From: Hydra vulgaris
Lineage: Eukaryota; Cnidaria; Hydrozoa; Anthoathecata; Hydridae
DNA length: 64,000 nucleotides
NCBI RefSeq assembly: GCF_038396675.1
Contig: NC_088932.1
Span: 25,047,501-25,111,500, forward strand
Reading direction: 5' to 3'
Shown here: one piece after another, positions 1 to 13,000 of the stretch
Layout of the letters: each line of letters starts with the position of its first letter
Position numbering within the stretch: the first letter of the stretch is position 1
Translations under genes and position numbers: made by a program
The notes under the pieces: generated by a model
The model's database searches: none
The model's input: the letters and a program-made list of their open reading frames with translations, nothing else
Told to the model about the DNA's origin: nothing

Positions 1-2237
<2,237 letters not shown>

Positions 2238-3889
2238 CAGGCATGTTAAACTCAATTTGGTATGGGGGCCTCTTTAGCCTAAGGAAATATTGTAATATTG
2301 CTCAAGCTAATACTTATTTTTCTGATGAATGAAGTGTAACTCTTCAACCCAAACTGTCCTTTTGCTAAGGTATGAAGTAAACAAGATTATAATTATATTT
2401 AAAATCTACCAAATCACTGCAATATTATTAAAAAAAGTACAGAAGTTTAGTTTTGCATTATTTATTTCACACAATAAGAACACAATAAAAATGAACAAGG
2501 AGTATTTCATAATAATAATAACAAACATTATAAAATTTTGGATTTTCCAGAAAATTGACATCTTTTATTCGCTGAAAGCTTAATAAGGTCTGATTTTATG
2601 TTTTGGCTAGCTACCACTTTCATTAAGGAAGACAAATGTTCATTAGTAAACCTGGACCTCTCAGGGGTTTTATTTCGCTTCATGCGCGAAAAAAGTTGCT
2701 TACAAAGATAAGTACTGTCAAACATTGCACATATTTGAGAAGGAAATTGAATCATCATCGGAAATTGATGTGGTGGTAAAAATGAATAAAACTTGGGTAC
2801 ACCAACATGAGTAAATTGTTGTTTGAGAACAGAATCACACTGAAGTTCAATTAATTCTATTTGCAGATCTTCTTCCACTTTTTCAATATCAAAGTTAAAT
2901 GGTGAGGTGAACAAAGCAAACTTTGGTTCACATTTTTTGAAATCTTGAAACCTTACTTCAAAATCTTGTTTTATATTGTTTATATTTTTTTTGAGTAGCT
3001 GCTGAACATAAAATTTGGGTCTTGCAGCTTCATAAACTTGCACGTCTCAAAATATAACAAATTTTCAATTTGGCGTTCCCAGAGTAAAAGCTTGGTTTGA
3101 AAAGCTCTGACTTTTCAAACCAAGCTTGGTATTTTTTATATCTGAAATATCTTACCCTTTTGTTTCCAAAAATTGAAATATTTCAGTTTTCAGATGATTG
3201 AATGCTTTGAGTACTTTGTGACATGATAACCACCGAACTTCAGTGTAATATGGTAAATCCTCATATTAAGTGTCATTTTTATTCAACAATGAAGCAAACT
3301 GACAATGATTTAGTCCTCTTGCTCTTATAAAGTTGACAACAAATGCTATTCTTTTAATCACATAATCCAGATCAATTGTTTTTCCGCACAATACTTCTTG
3401 GTAAATGATACAATGAAAAATGATACTTATGTTGTTAAAATCTTTACTTAAAAATAGTGAATTGCTCAGGTTTACATAAATAAAAGTTTAAAAGATTTAT
3501 ATTAAATCTTTATTCACGTAAAGCTGAACAATTACTCCAAAGACGCTGAGTAAAAGCAATTGCTTTTTTATATTCACCCGCCATTTTCTCATATCGATTG
3601 TTAAAATTAAAATATATCGTCATAATTTTTTAATAAATTTTTATGGTTTTAATTTCAGAGTTTCAATTTGAATAAAAAGTTAGAAAATTAATTTAGAATT
3701 CATGTCCTTTTTTAATAAAGGAGTTCAGAAAACTATTTGTGATTTTTTTATTGTTATTTTTAATAAAACATTTTTGAAATGCATGTTTGCGGGCCGCCAT
3801 ATGTAACAAAATGATAAAAATGTTGGGGGCCGCCATAAAAGGTCTTGCGGGCCACATGTGCCCCGCGGGCCGCCACTTTGACATGCCTA
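2238..3889 (-). mobile_element. hAT transposon with 8-bp target duplication
   Basis: The ends are imperfect inverted repeats: CAGGCATGTTAAA on the left and the complement of TAGGCATGTCAAAG on the right. Both are followed by blocks rich in GGCCGCC or GGGGGCC. The 8-bp direct repeat ATCTAAAC lies directly outside both ends (2230-2237 and 3890-3897), which is the target-site duplication expected of the hAT superfamily. The interior encodes a decayed transposase on the minus strand. At 1.65 kb it is shorter than a complete autonomous hAT element, so an internal deletion is likely. Confidence 0.9.
2528..3420 (-). pseudogene. hAT transposase fragment (GTF2IRD2/ZBED-like)
   Basis: Read from about 3420 downwards, the minus strand encodes a block with RARGLNHCQFASLLN, then [17 protein letters not shown], then stops and frame changes. 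After these comes a 171-residue open segment (3043-2528) with FTSPFNFDIEKV and FDSTYLCKQLFSRMK. This order matches the C-terminal half of hAT transposases from which vertebrate GTF2IRD2 and ZBED-type proteins derive. The catalytic N-terminal half is missing and a stop interrupts the first block after LNKNDT, so no active protein can be made. It lies wholly inside the hAT element. The subfamily name is from memory of motif order, not a search. Confidence 0.8.
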
Positions 3890-5052
3890 ATCTAAACTAT
3901 TAACAGATATGTAACTATTTAAAAGTGGTAAACAAGGTGATAACCAGTTTTTTGATGATTTTTTAATCATCATTAAAACAACAAGTATAGAGCCAGAAAA
4001 AAACTATTTTTAAAGTTAACTAGAAAGTTCAGCATAAAAGTAAACCAAAATATATTTTTAAATAAATTACAACTGTAGATAAACTGTGGTCAGAGTTAAA
4101 AAAATGTTTGAACAGAAAAATAATCTTCCTTAAGAACAAGGCAGTCACCAGTCATTTTAGGTAATTAGAAACCAAATATTAATGTAGCAACAGTTGTTTC
4201 TTGTACTTTTTCTAATATATCACAATACTTCTTGGTAAATGATACAATGAAAAATGATACTTATGTTGTTAAAATCTTTACTTAAAAATAGTGAATTGCT
4301 CAGGTTTACATAAATAAAAGTTTAAAAGATTTATATTAAATCTTTATTCACGTAAAGCTGAACAATTACTCCAAAGACGCTGAGTAAAAGCAATTGCTTT
4401 TTTATATTCACCCGCCATTTTCTCATATCGATTGTTAAAATTAAAATATATCGTCATAATTTTTTAATAAATTTTTATGGTTTTAATTTCAGAGTTTCAA
4501 TTTGAATAAAAAGTTAGAAAATTAATTTAGAATTCATGTCCTTTTTTAATAAAGGAGTTCAGAAAACTATTTGTGATTTTTTTATTGTTATTTTTAATAA
4601 AACATTTTTGAAATGCATGTTTGCGGGCCGCCATATGTAACAAAATGATAAAAATGTTGGGGGCCGCCATAAAAGGTCTTGCGGGCCACATGTGCCCCGC
4701 GGGCCGCCACTTTGACATGCCTAATCTAAACTATTAACAGATATGTAACTATTTAAAAGTGGTAAACAAGGTGATAACCAGTTTTTTGATGATTTTTTAA
4801 TCATCATTAAAACAACAAGTATAGAGCCAGAAAAAAACTATTTTTAAAGTTAACTAGAAAGTTCAGCATAAAAGTAAACCAAAATATATTTTTAAATAAA
4901 TTACAACTGTAGATAAACTGTGGTCAGAGTTAAAAAAATGTTTGAACAGAAAAATAATCTTCCTTAAGAACAAGGCAGTCACCAGTCATTTTAGGTAATT
5001 AGAAACCAAATATTAATGTAGCAACAGTTGTTTCTTGTACTTTTTCTAATAT
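3387..5052. repeat. 834-bp tandem duplication
   Basis: The block from CACAATACTTCTTGG at 3387 recurs from 4221, and the two copies read as identical by eye up to TCTAATAT (4218 and 5052). The unit contains the right 500 bases of the hAT element, its target-site copy and about 320 bases of flank. The left border falls inside the decayed transposase. The two 63-residue open frames at 3693-3884 and 4527-4718 (minus) are duplicates of non-coding transposon end, not genes. The near-perfect identity suggests either a recent duplication or an assembly artefact. Confidence 0.9.
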
Positions 5053-6349
5053 TTTTTCATTTGAACTTGATTACAAAGCCAGCAGCAATAAAGAGCCAAT
5101 GTATTCTCAAAATTGATACTTAATGTAATGCATCAAGAAAAGACAAACATAATAACTTTTTTAATACCTATATATTTCAATACATTTAAGACAAACAAAT
5201 TCATATAATTATTCATTTTATTTAAAAGCTATTTGCTTTTATTATGCTTACTACATTTTTAATGTTTTAAATGTTCAATTAATTTTTATTGCTTTACATT
5301 TATAAAAAAAAAAAATTATAACAATAAATAATAAATTATAATAACAAAAAATAATGTTTTTATGCTTGAAGATTTTAACGCGATGTGTCCTACATTGTAA
5401 ATATTAAATAATTAGGGAAAGTTTGTGTACCTAGAGCCTCCTTGTATGTAGGGCCACCCCACTTATTTGAAAACCATAAAGTTCTGAGTAATGTTTCTCA
5501 GTCAATTAGTTATAAAAATATTTATTTTTTAATTTGATTCTCAAAGAGCGATGCTATGGCAAGTTATAACCAGAAAACGGTTTTTGATGGTCTAAAGTAT
5601 GTTTTTGCCGCTGGTATTTTAGATTATTTTACAATATTAGAGGAAATGCTTTTCTATAAGTTCTTATATATTATATTATTTGTTACTAAGTACTAAATGC
5701 AATGCTCAATAAGTTTCCTCTCATAACTTTCCTCGGGGTTTGTTAATAGATGACATTTTTCATGAGGCTATCATATCTTGTACCTAAGAGTTGTACCTTA
5801 AGAACTTGCTTGATAACAAGGTAAGTTGTTAAATTTTGATTGGTGCAGAATTCATTTTCTTCTCACTGTTGTTTTGGGAGTATTATTTTATGCATAGCCT
5901 TATTTTTCAATTTTGCTCAGAAATATTTGTCAATTTTGTTATTTACTTAAGTTTTGCAATTAAGTAACATTACATAAATTTGTTGAAAACCATCTAATAA
6001 ATTTATTTATTAGATTAAAGGCATACAAACTTCACCTACATTATTTTTATTACGTTATTTTCATAATGCACTCATCATAAATAAATTTAAAAAAAAAAAC
6101 TAATTAAAGAATAAATAAATATAGATGAGTGTATACATAATTTTGTAAATAACAGGTACACATAAAATCTTATAAATATAGATAAGTGTATACATAAAGT
6201 TTGGGAAGATATGAAAGTAGAAATACATAAAACATAAGTAAAAATACAAAAACAGACCAAGAGCAACATTTTTAGTTTTTATACTAAATCAAAAATAGAT
6301 AGTAAGCTTAATAAATTGATATAACGATCAAGAACTCCAAATATTGTAC
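5053..6349. other. AT-rich sequence, no gene seen
   Basis: This lies within the presumed long fifth intron, or beyond the 3' side, of the GALT gene. No coding blocks, transposon ends or RNA genes were recognised on either strand. Confidence 0.45.
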
Positions 6350-6353
6350 TTAA

Positions 6354-7015
6354 GAGCCATTTTCTGAAAAAAATCAGGCAAAAGTACTGTCGGCTCAAAA
6401 GTAATATCCTTTAATCGCGCTCAATTTTATATACAGTAATGCCAAAAGAGTAAAAAAGAAGTCTGTAAATTTTTTTTTTTTTTAAATATTTCTAGTTATG
6501 GTCGGTCAAACATTTGCTCTTTTAATACTTGGAAAGTCACTTTTGGGGTTTTATGATTTTTAAACTAAGATTAAAAGCAATGAGACCACTGCACCCTAAG
6601 TTTCTTTTCATATTATGGAAGTAGAGGTAGAACTTTAAAAAAAAAAATCAAAAAACTTGAGGACAACCCTTCTATTGTCTAAAAATCATAAGCTGAAATC
6701 ACACATTTTTGAATTTTGAACCTACTTTAAACACATTTATCTTGGAGCGTAAAAAGTGCCTGCGACTTATCTTATTCTTTTTTGAAAGACTATCTCATTG
6801 TTATTTGAATGGTCTAAAGAAACTGAGAGGATATTGTTTACAAAAAAACTTATGAGTCATCAAAGTGTCAAAAAATGTTTTAATTAGCACTCAAATATCA
6901 GCCATTATGGGAAATGGGAAAGGTCCCAAGATTGAATATACAGATTTTATATTACTCCATATTACAGTTTTTTTAATGCGAAAAAAAAGGGGGTAATATT
7001 TCATTGTTAAAATAA
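6354..7015 (+). repeat. Left long terminal inverted repeat
   Basis: Pairs with 8668-9339 in opposite orientation, for example TTATGGTCGGTCAAAC near 6497 and its complement near 9188. The right copy has an extra short stretch (CTCAGGACC) there. The inner limit is where similarity fades near TAATATTTCATTGT. Confidence 0.85.
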
Positions 7016-7167
7016 CTCCACCACAAAAAGTTAAACTTTTTATAGATTTAAAAAAAAAACAACCCGAATGTAGCAGCGGAATTAATCAATATATTATTTG
7101 ATGTCCTTATTTTATTATGTCATTGTTTGCATCATAAATCAGTTTTACATATCCTATATCTTTGATT

Positions 7168-8459
7168 TTAATGCATTGTTGCTTGGGCTTTTTCAAATTG
7201 ATCATCTATAAGCTTATAGTCTCCAGACTGTTTTAACGGTAAAGGTGGTAGAATTCCACAAATGATTTCACTGTCTTTGTATTTTATAACATCAGAAAAA
7301 ATTGGCCACTTAAAAAGGTTTTTGACTGCAGAAGCATACTTCATATAGCTCACCATGTAAACATACTGATCATGGTACTGCATCATTGTCTGAAGTTTCC
7401 AAAGATCTATTTAAAACAATTGAGATAAAGTCTTCACTCTTATCTGGGGCAACAGCTTCAGCGAACCTCTTTGCAAGCTGTACCTTGGCTCTTTCAAATT
7501 TTCTTTGTAAATTATTTTTGGTTCCATTGCTGAGATCAGCTATTTTTTTATTCTTTATTTGAAACTGAAAAGGGCTGATGTGGAGTGCTTCTGATAGGTT
7601 GTTACCAGTAGATGTAGCACCTTCAACCTTTTCTCCAGAAAGTAAAATTTATTTAGGCTCAAAATCAAAATCAGTTGTGTCCTAAACTAACTCTTCGTTA
7701 GTGGCAGTACTTGTTTTAGTTTGAATAAGAATGCGCTCTGACTTAAGGTGATTGTGACAAAATACGGAACCTACAGGAACATTTTTGTTTTAAGGTTTTG
7801 AAACATTTGTTGATATATTTGATGAAACACTTCTTACAGCTGGTAATTTTTTACCAACACTTTTTTTTCATATATTTATGACAGCATATATTATAGTTCA
7901 TATATTGGATGACAGCATCTTCTTGGAGGAACCCAGCCAATACCTTGAATTTTAACAAAAATCAAAATTTAAAATATTTATTTTAAAAGTTTAGTAATTA
8001 AATTTTGTAGTTGTTGAAATACGGTTGTAAACAAATTCTTACCCAAGTTAAATCTATGGTAAGGACATATATAGTGGTTATCAGAAAGTGATATGCACCC
8101 TTGGTTTTCTATAAGAGACTTTTCTGTCCATTCTGTTTCTTGGTTCGCCTTTAAAACCTAAAAACATAAACCTTAGATATTATGCAATGTAAACTGAGGG
8201 AATTAAACAACAATCGTTTTACACTACTATATGATGCTAATGGGGTTTTTTTTTTACAACTGCTAAGAGCATTTCTTACTTTAATTTTTACAAAGTGTGC
8301 TTTGACATCCATAGTCAGATCTTGTATCTTGAATAACCTTTTTTTATTGAAACAAGGATATGGTCCACACTTAACATCATTAACTTTGCAAACATTTTCA
8401 ACAACAACCTCTTGCTCTGACAAATTTTTTGCAACTAAGTGCTTTTTTTTAAAGTACAT
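7168..8459 (-). pseudogene. Decayed transposase of the Kolobok-like element
   Basis: Minus-strand coding blocks can be followed from 8459 down to 7168. The first is about 100 residues and basic, with NVCKVNDVKCGPYPC. It continues past a possible intron to CISLSDNHYICPYHRFNLG, which ends at a GTAAG donor. A later block has VGSVFCHNHLKSE, then two stops, then RKFERAKVQLAKRF and FAEAVAPDKSEDF, then a frame change into a 72-residue open segment ending at 7168. The paired Cys and His (CPYH, CHNH) suggest zinc-binding modules. The catalytic part of a full transposase is not seen, so this is a truncated, multiply broken copy. I recognise similar proteins among cnidarian repeats but cannot name a characterised family from the protein alone. 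Confidence 0.55.
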
Positions 8460-8667
8460 TTAGCATAAAATGCTCATTCTCTGTTCAGAAGTAAATGCTC
8501 AATAAACCATACTGAATAACTGTAAATTAAGAAATAATGCCTAACAATAATTAATTAGGTTTAATAAACATTAAGTTAAAAATATTTAATGGAAAAAAAA
8601 TTTTTTCAAGTCCAAAATCGTATAAATGAAAAACAAAACAAAACAGATTTAGCATCATTTTGACGTA

Positions 8668-9339
8668 AAGTTATTTCGACAATGTAATATTACCCCTTAA
8701 GTTTTTTTTTTTGCATTAAAAAAATTGTAATAAGGAGTAATAGAAAATTTATAAATTCAATCTTGGGACCTTTCCCATTTCCCATAATGGCTGATATTTA
8801 AACGATTTTAAAATTAAAACATTTTTTGACACTTTGATGACTCATAAGATTTTTTGTAAACAATATCCTCTCAGTTTCTTTAGACCAATTTTAAATAACA
8901 ATGAGATACTCTTTCAAAAAAGAATAAAATAAGTTGCTGGCACTTTTTACGCTTCGAGATAAATGTATTTAAAGTAGGCCCCAAATTCAAAAATGTGTGA
9001 TTTCAGCTTATGATTTTTAGACAAAGGAAGGGTTGCCCTCAGGTTTTTGATTTTTTTTTTAAAGTTCTACCTCTACTTCCATAATATAAAAAAGGAACTT
9101 AGGGTACAGTGGTCTCATTGCTTTTAATTTTAGTTTAAAAATCATAAAACCCCAAAAGTGACTTTCCAAGTATTAAAAGAGCAAATGTTTGACCGACCAT
9201 AACTCAGGACCTAGAAATATTAAAAAAAAAAAAATTTACAGGCTTCTTTTTAATATTACAAACAACGCAATATGTAAATTTGAGAATGATTGAAAGATAT
9301 CACTTTTAAGCATTGCCTGGTTTTCTTAGAAAATGGCTC
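8668..9339 (-). repeat. Right long terminal inverted repeat
   Basis: Inverted counterpart of 6354-7015. Scattered substitutions and indels show that the arms have diverged since insertion, so the element is not a very recent arrival. Confidence 0.85.
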
Positions 9340-9532
9340 TTAAATAATTAAATATGTATAGACTATGTGTATTTTTAAAAAAAGCATTGGTGTTCATGGA
9401 GTTTTGAAAAGCTGATGCTTAAGGCCAAAGTTAAAAGATTATGGTGGTATAAGTAAAAGATTAAAGAATATGATAAACACTCTATTGGTTTATAAAAAAG
9501 TTATGAATATAATTTAAAGCATTTATTTCAAC

Positions 9533-9592
9533 AAATGTTGTTCAACTAAATTGCTGAACTAAATTTTTGAGTTCAACAGTTGAACAACATTT
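9533..9592. repeat. 15-bp inverted repeat (hairpin)
   Basis: AAATGTTGTTCAACT and its exact complement are separated by about 30 bases that are themselves partly symmetrical (TTGCTGAACT / GAGTTCAACAG). It is not followed by a T run, and its role is unknown. Confidence 0.7.
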
Positions 9593-10072
9593 TATATTTT
9601 AAAATGACAAAATTTTAAAATGATTTCATAATTTTATTTAAATGTCTTATTTAAAAACAATTTATCTAAACAAAAATTTAAACTTTACTTTTGTTGTAAA
9701 CCAAAAAAAGTATGAAAAATCTTTTGAAAAGCATGAGTGAAAACAAATGGTTTTGAAATTATTGTAAAACTTGTCAAAACACATATGTTGAAATACATTA
9801 TGGTTCAACATAAAAAAAGATGCCAATTTTTTCTATGATGTCATCTTCAATAATGATGATCTTTTATAAAGATGATCATCTTCTAAATAGATCTTTTTTT
9901 TTTCTATTGAGAAACCAAAGACACTTTTCTAGGAAACCGCTAATCTGAATGCTTCTGAATAAAATGTCATTAAGTCATTATTTTAATGATTTTAAAATAT
10001 TTCAAACAGTTTTTAAATTAATAGCTAATAATTTTTAATCAAGATTTAAAATTTTAAATTTTAGAAAGTTAC

Positions 10073-13000
10073 CTGACAATGTGGATGAACATTTGAACAA
10101 CCCATCATCGTGCCTTTATTCTCAAATATCTAAATTTACATTACTCTCAATATGCTGTTCAAAATATTTTACAGACTGTGTTCAAAAGTGCAAAAATAAA
10201 CTAATATAATAACATGTTTATAGCATTGTATAAGTGATTCTGTTAAGATTTTTATAAAAAAAGACCTACTTGAATCCATTCATACTTTTGTGAGAGTTCC
10301 AGAACTTGTCTGATCCACTCAGCTATAACTGCCAATATTTCATTTTCACTCATTAAAGGAAGAGAGAGATCCGAATATGGATGAAAACACATAACCCGAC
10401 TAGAAAATTAAATTTTAACTTAAATTTTAAAAATTCCCATCCCCATTACTATCATCATGATCATCATCACCACCACGAAAACCACAATCACCACTACTTT
10501 TATCATCATTGCCACCACCAATATCATCATTGCAAAAAAAAAGGTTTCTCACTCATTCTTTATTATTTTATTAAATTTATCTTTTCGAATATCAGCACCA
10601 TTTTTTGCATCAAACTTTATCAGACAAACTATTACCAAAAATTTTTATTTTTTGAAATTCTTTCTTTTTTTGTTAAGTTCTATCTCTAGAAATCACTCTA
10701 CTAAAACTTTGTGTTAATAACATATATCAACATAAGCATGAATCACAAATCATTAATTAGAGTCAGTATTAGATTGAATTGAAAGGAGAAATTAGAGAGC
10801 AGATGTTTTTTTAGGTAAAAAAAAAATAAGAAACTACTGAATCAATCTATAGTATTTTTTATCTATACATTTTTTATAAATACCTCAGACAACATACTAT
10901 AAACAGCGGCTTATCCAGCATTTTTTGATCTTTGAGATAGCTAAATTCCAGAAATGGAGCTAACTCCAAACATTTACATGTTTATACTTATGTCAAATAA
11001 TGAGGGTTTGCAAAAAATTGCGATGATTGGAGGCTGAGAACAAAATAGCCCCAAAATTTTTGCTACACCTGCCCCAAACGTGAGAGCAACAAGTTGATGA
11101 AATATTTTTTGTATTATTCTCAACTAGACTCATATTCATCAACAATTTTTAAGTTTCATAGTATTATCTCTCAAAAATTATGACCATATAAAGTTCAAAC
11201 CTCCCTCAATTTGAGGGGGTTGTAATTTTTATATGGTCATAACTTTTAAATGCTGAGAGATAATACTTTGAAACTTAAAAATTATCGATGAATATAAGTC
11301 TAGTTGAGAATAATACAAAAAATATTTCATCAACTTGTTGCTCTCACGTTTGGGACAGGTGTAGCAAAAATTTTGGGGCTTTTTTGTTCCCAGTCTCCAA
11401 TTATCGCAATTTTTTGCAAACCCCCATTATTTGACATAAGTATAAATATGTAAATATTTGGAGTTAGCTCCATGTCTGGAAGTTAGTTATCTCAAAAATC
11501 AAAAAATGCTGGATCCGCCACTGATAAATGGTTTTAAGGATTATTAAAACCAGCTTTTAGTGATTTAAAGCTTTTTAAAAAATATGGTTTATTGTTCATC
11601 GGAAAACCAGTTTAGATCTAAGAATAAAAAAGAAACTAGGTTTTTTATATTATTTTTATAAACTAAAAATTAATATCATATTAGATAAACTACAAATTAA
11701 TACCATATTAGAAAAACTACAAATTAATATCATACCATATTAGAAAACTATTATTTATAAAATTAATACCATACCATATTAGAAAAACTTAAAATGAGCA
11801 ATTTACCATATACCTGCTGCAGATTTTACTTGAAACAGGTCATCTTCACTATTTTGTGGCTCTAAAAATTTTGCAAATTAATGGCGAATATTAAACAACA
11901 TTAAGAAAATCATACAAAATAAATCATAACAGATAATCATACAAAGTTGCAAAAAGTAGAAACAAATAACTTGTTAAATTTTTTATTTAAGTTTTACTGT
12001 TCAATTTTTATTTTATGTTTGCTTTTTGAAATATAAAAAATAAAAAAAATAAACCAGAAGTTCTCTTATTTAAATAATTTTGCGATTGAAACTTAAAATT
12101 GAATTGGAAAAATTAAAAAGAACTTTAACTCTCAAAAATTAAATTTTAAATTTAATTGCAATGACAACCATTATACCCAGTGGCATATAGAGGAACATTC
12201 CTGAAAGTTAAATGTAAATTCAGCTACAGTAATAATAAGATTTACAAAATAGTGCAAGTGAGGAAGAAAGTTTTATTCAAACTGTAAATATTTTGAATAG
12301 TCATTTTTTGTTTTTTAAAAATAGTTTTAAAAGTAGAAACTATTGCAAACAAGTAAATAATCCAGTTATTATTGCAAACATTAAACCAAAAGTTAAAGAA
12401 AATAATTTATTTTACTTCTGTTCAAAAAAATTTTTTCCAAAAAATAATTTAAGCATATACTTAAAGAAATATAAATCAATTTATTAACCCAAGTTTTTTT
12501 CTCTCCTTTTTATTACTAAACAATTGAACAAAGAAATTGAATAAAAACGTCAAAAACTATTTCAATGAAAAAATTATTTATACCTAAATTTTTAATATAC
12601 GCCAGATCAAGAAGCAATAAACTAGAGAAAATGTATCATATAATGTTTTTTTGCTTTAATCTTACTTGTTTGGTCTATGGTATGTTTTTGCGCAAATAAA
12701 GTTTAAAGTTTTATGGCGATAATATTTTTATTTATTAGAACAATTCTATTTATTTACTTTGTTTTACTTTAAATGCATTTTATGTTATTAACGTTATAAA
12801 CTGTATAAAACAGCGTCACAAAGTTGTTTTAGATTAAAACAACTAAATCTAAAATAATATAAAGAGCTTGTGACAATATAAAATATTGTCAAAACAACTT
12901 TTCAGTATTGTTTTATTGCTTTTTTCAATAACAATTCAATACTCTTTAAAAATAACACGTGTTTTATCGCCAGCATGAATGTATTAAATAGTTTTTTATA

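Larger units (their letters stand above)
6354..9339 (-). mobile_element. Kolobok-like transposon with very long inverted repeats
   Basis: The left end reads GAGCCATTTTCT and the right end is its complement. TTAA lies directly outside both ends (6350-6353 and 9340-9343). The two ends form inverted repeats of about 660 bases that align with small gaps and many scattered substitutions. A TTAA duplication plus a terminal RRG triplet (here GAG) is the signature described for the Kolobok superfamily; piggyBac also uses TTAA but has different termini and short inverted repeats. The centre carries a decayed minus-strand coding region. The element probably sits in the long fifth intron of GALT. Confidence 0.8.

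Noticed and set aside
3693..4718. Two identical 63-residue minus-strand frames as a duplicated gene
   Set aside because: They lie in the non-coding right end of the hAT element and were copied by the 834-bp duplication.
10381..10717. His-rich plus-strand frames (HHDHHHHHENHNHHYF)
   Set aside because: They arise from a CAT/CAC-rich stretch next to GALT exon 4 on the opposite strand and start inside that exon; no homology or splice support.
11814..11861. GALT exon 3 ending at the nearer CAG/GTATAT donor
   Set aside because: That end leaves the wrong phase for exon 4; the donor seven bases on restores GICRVMCFHP, matching the family.
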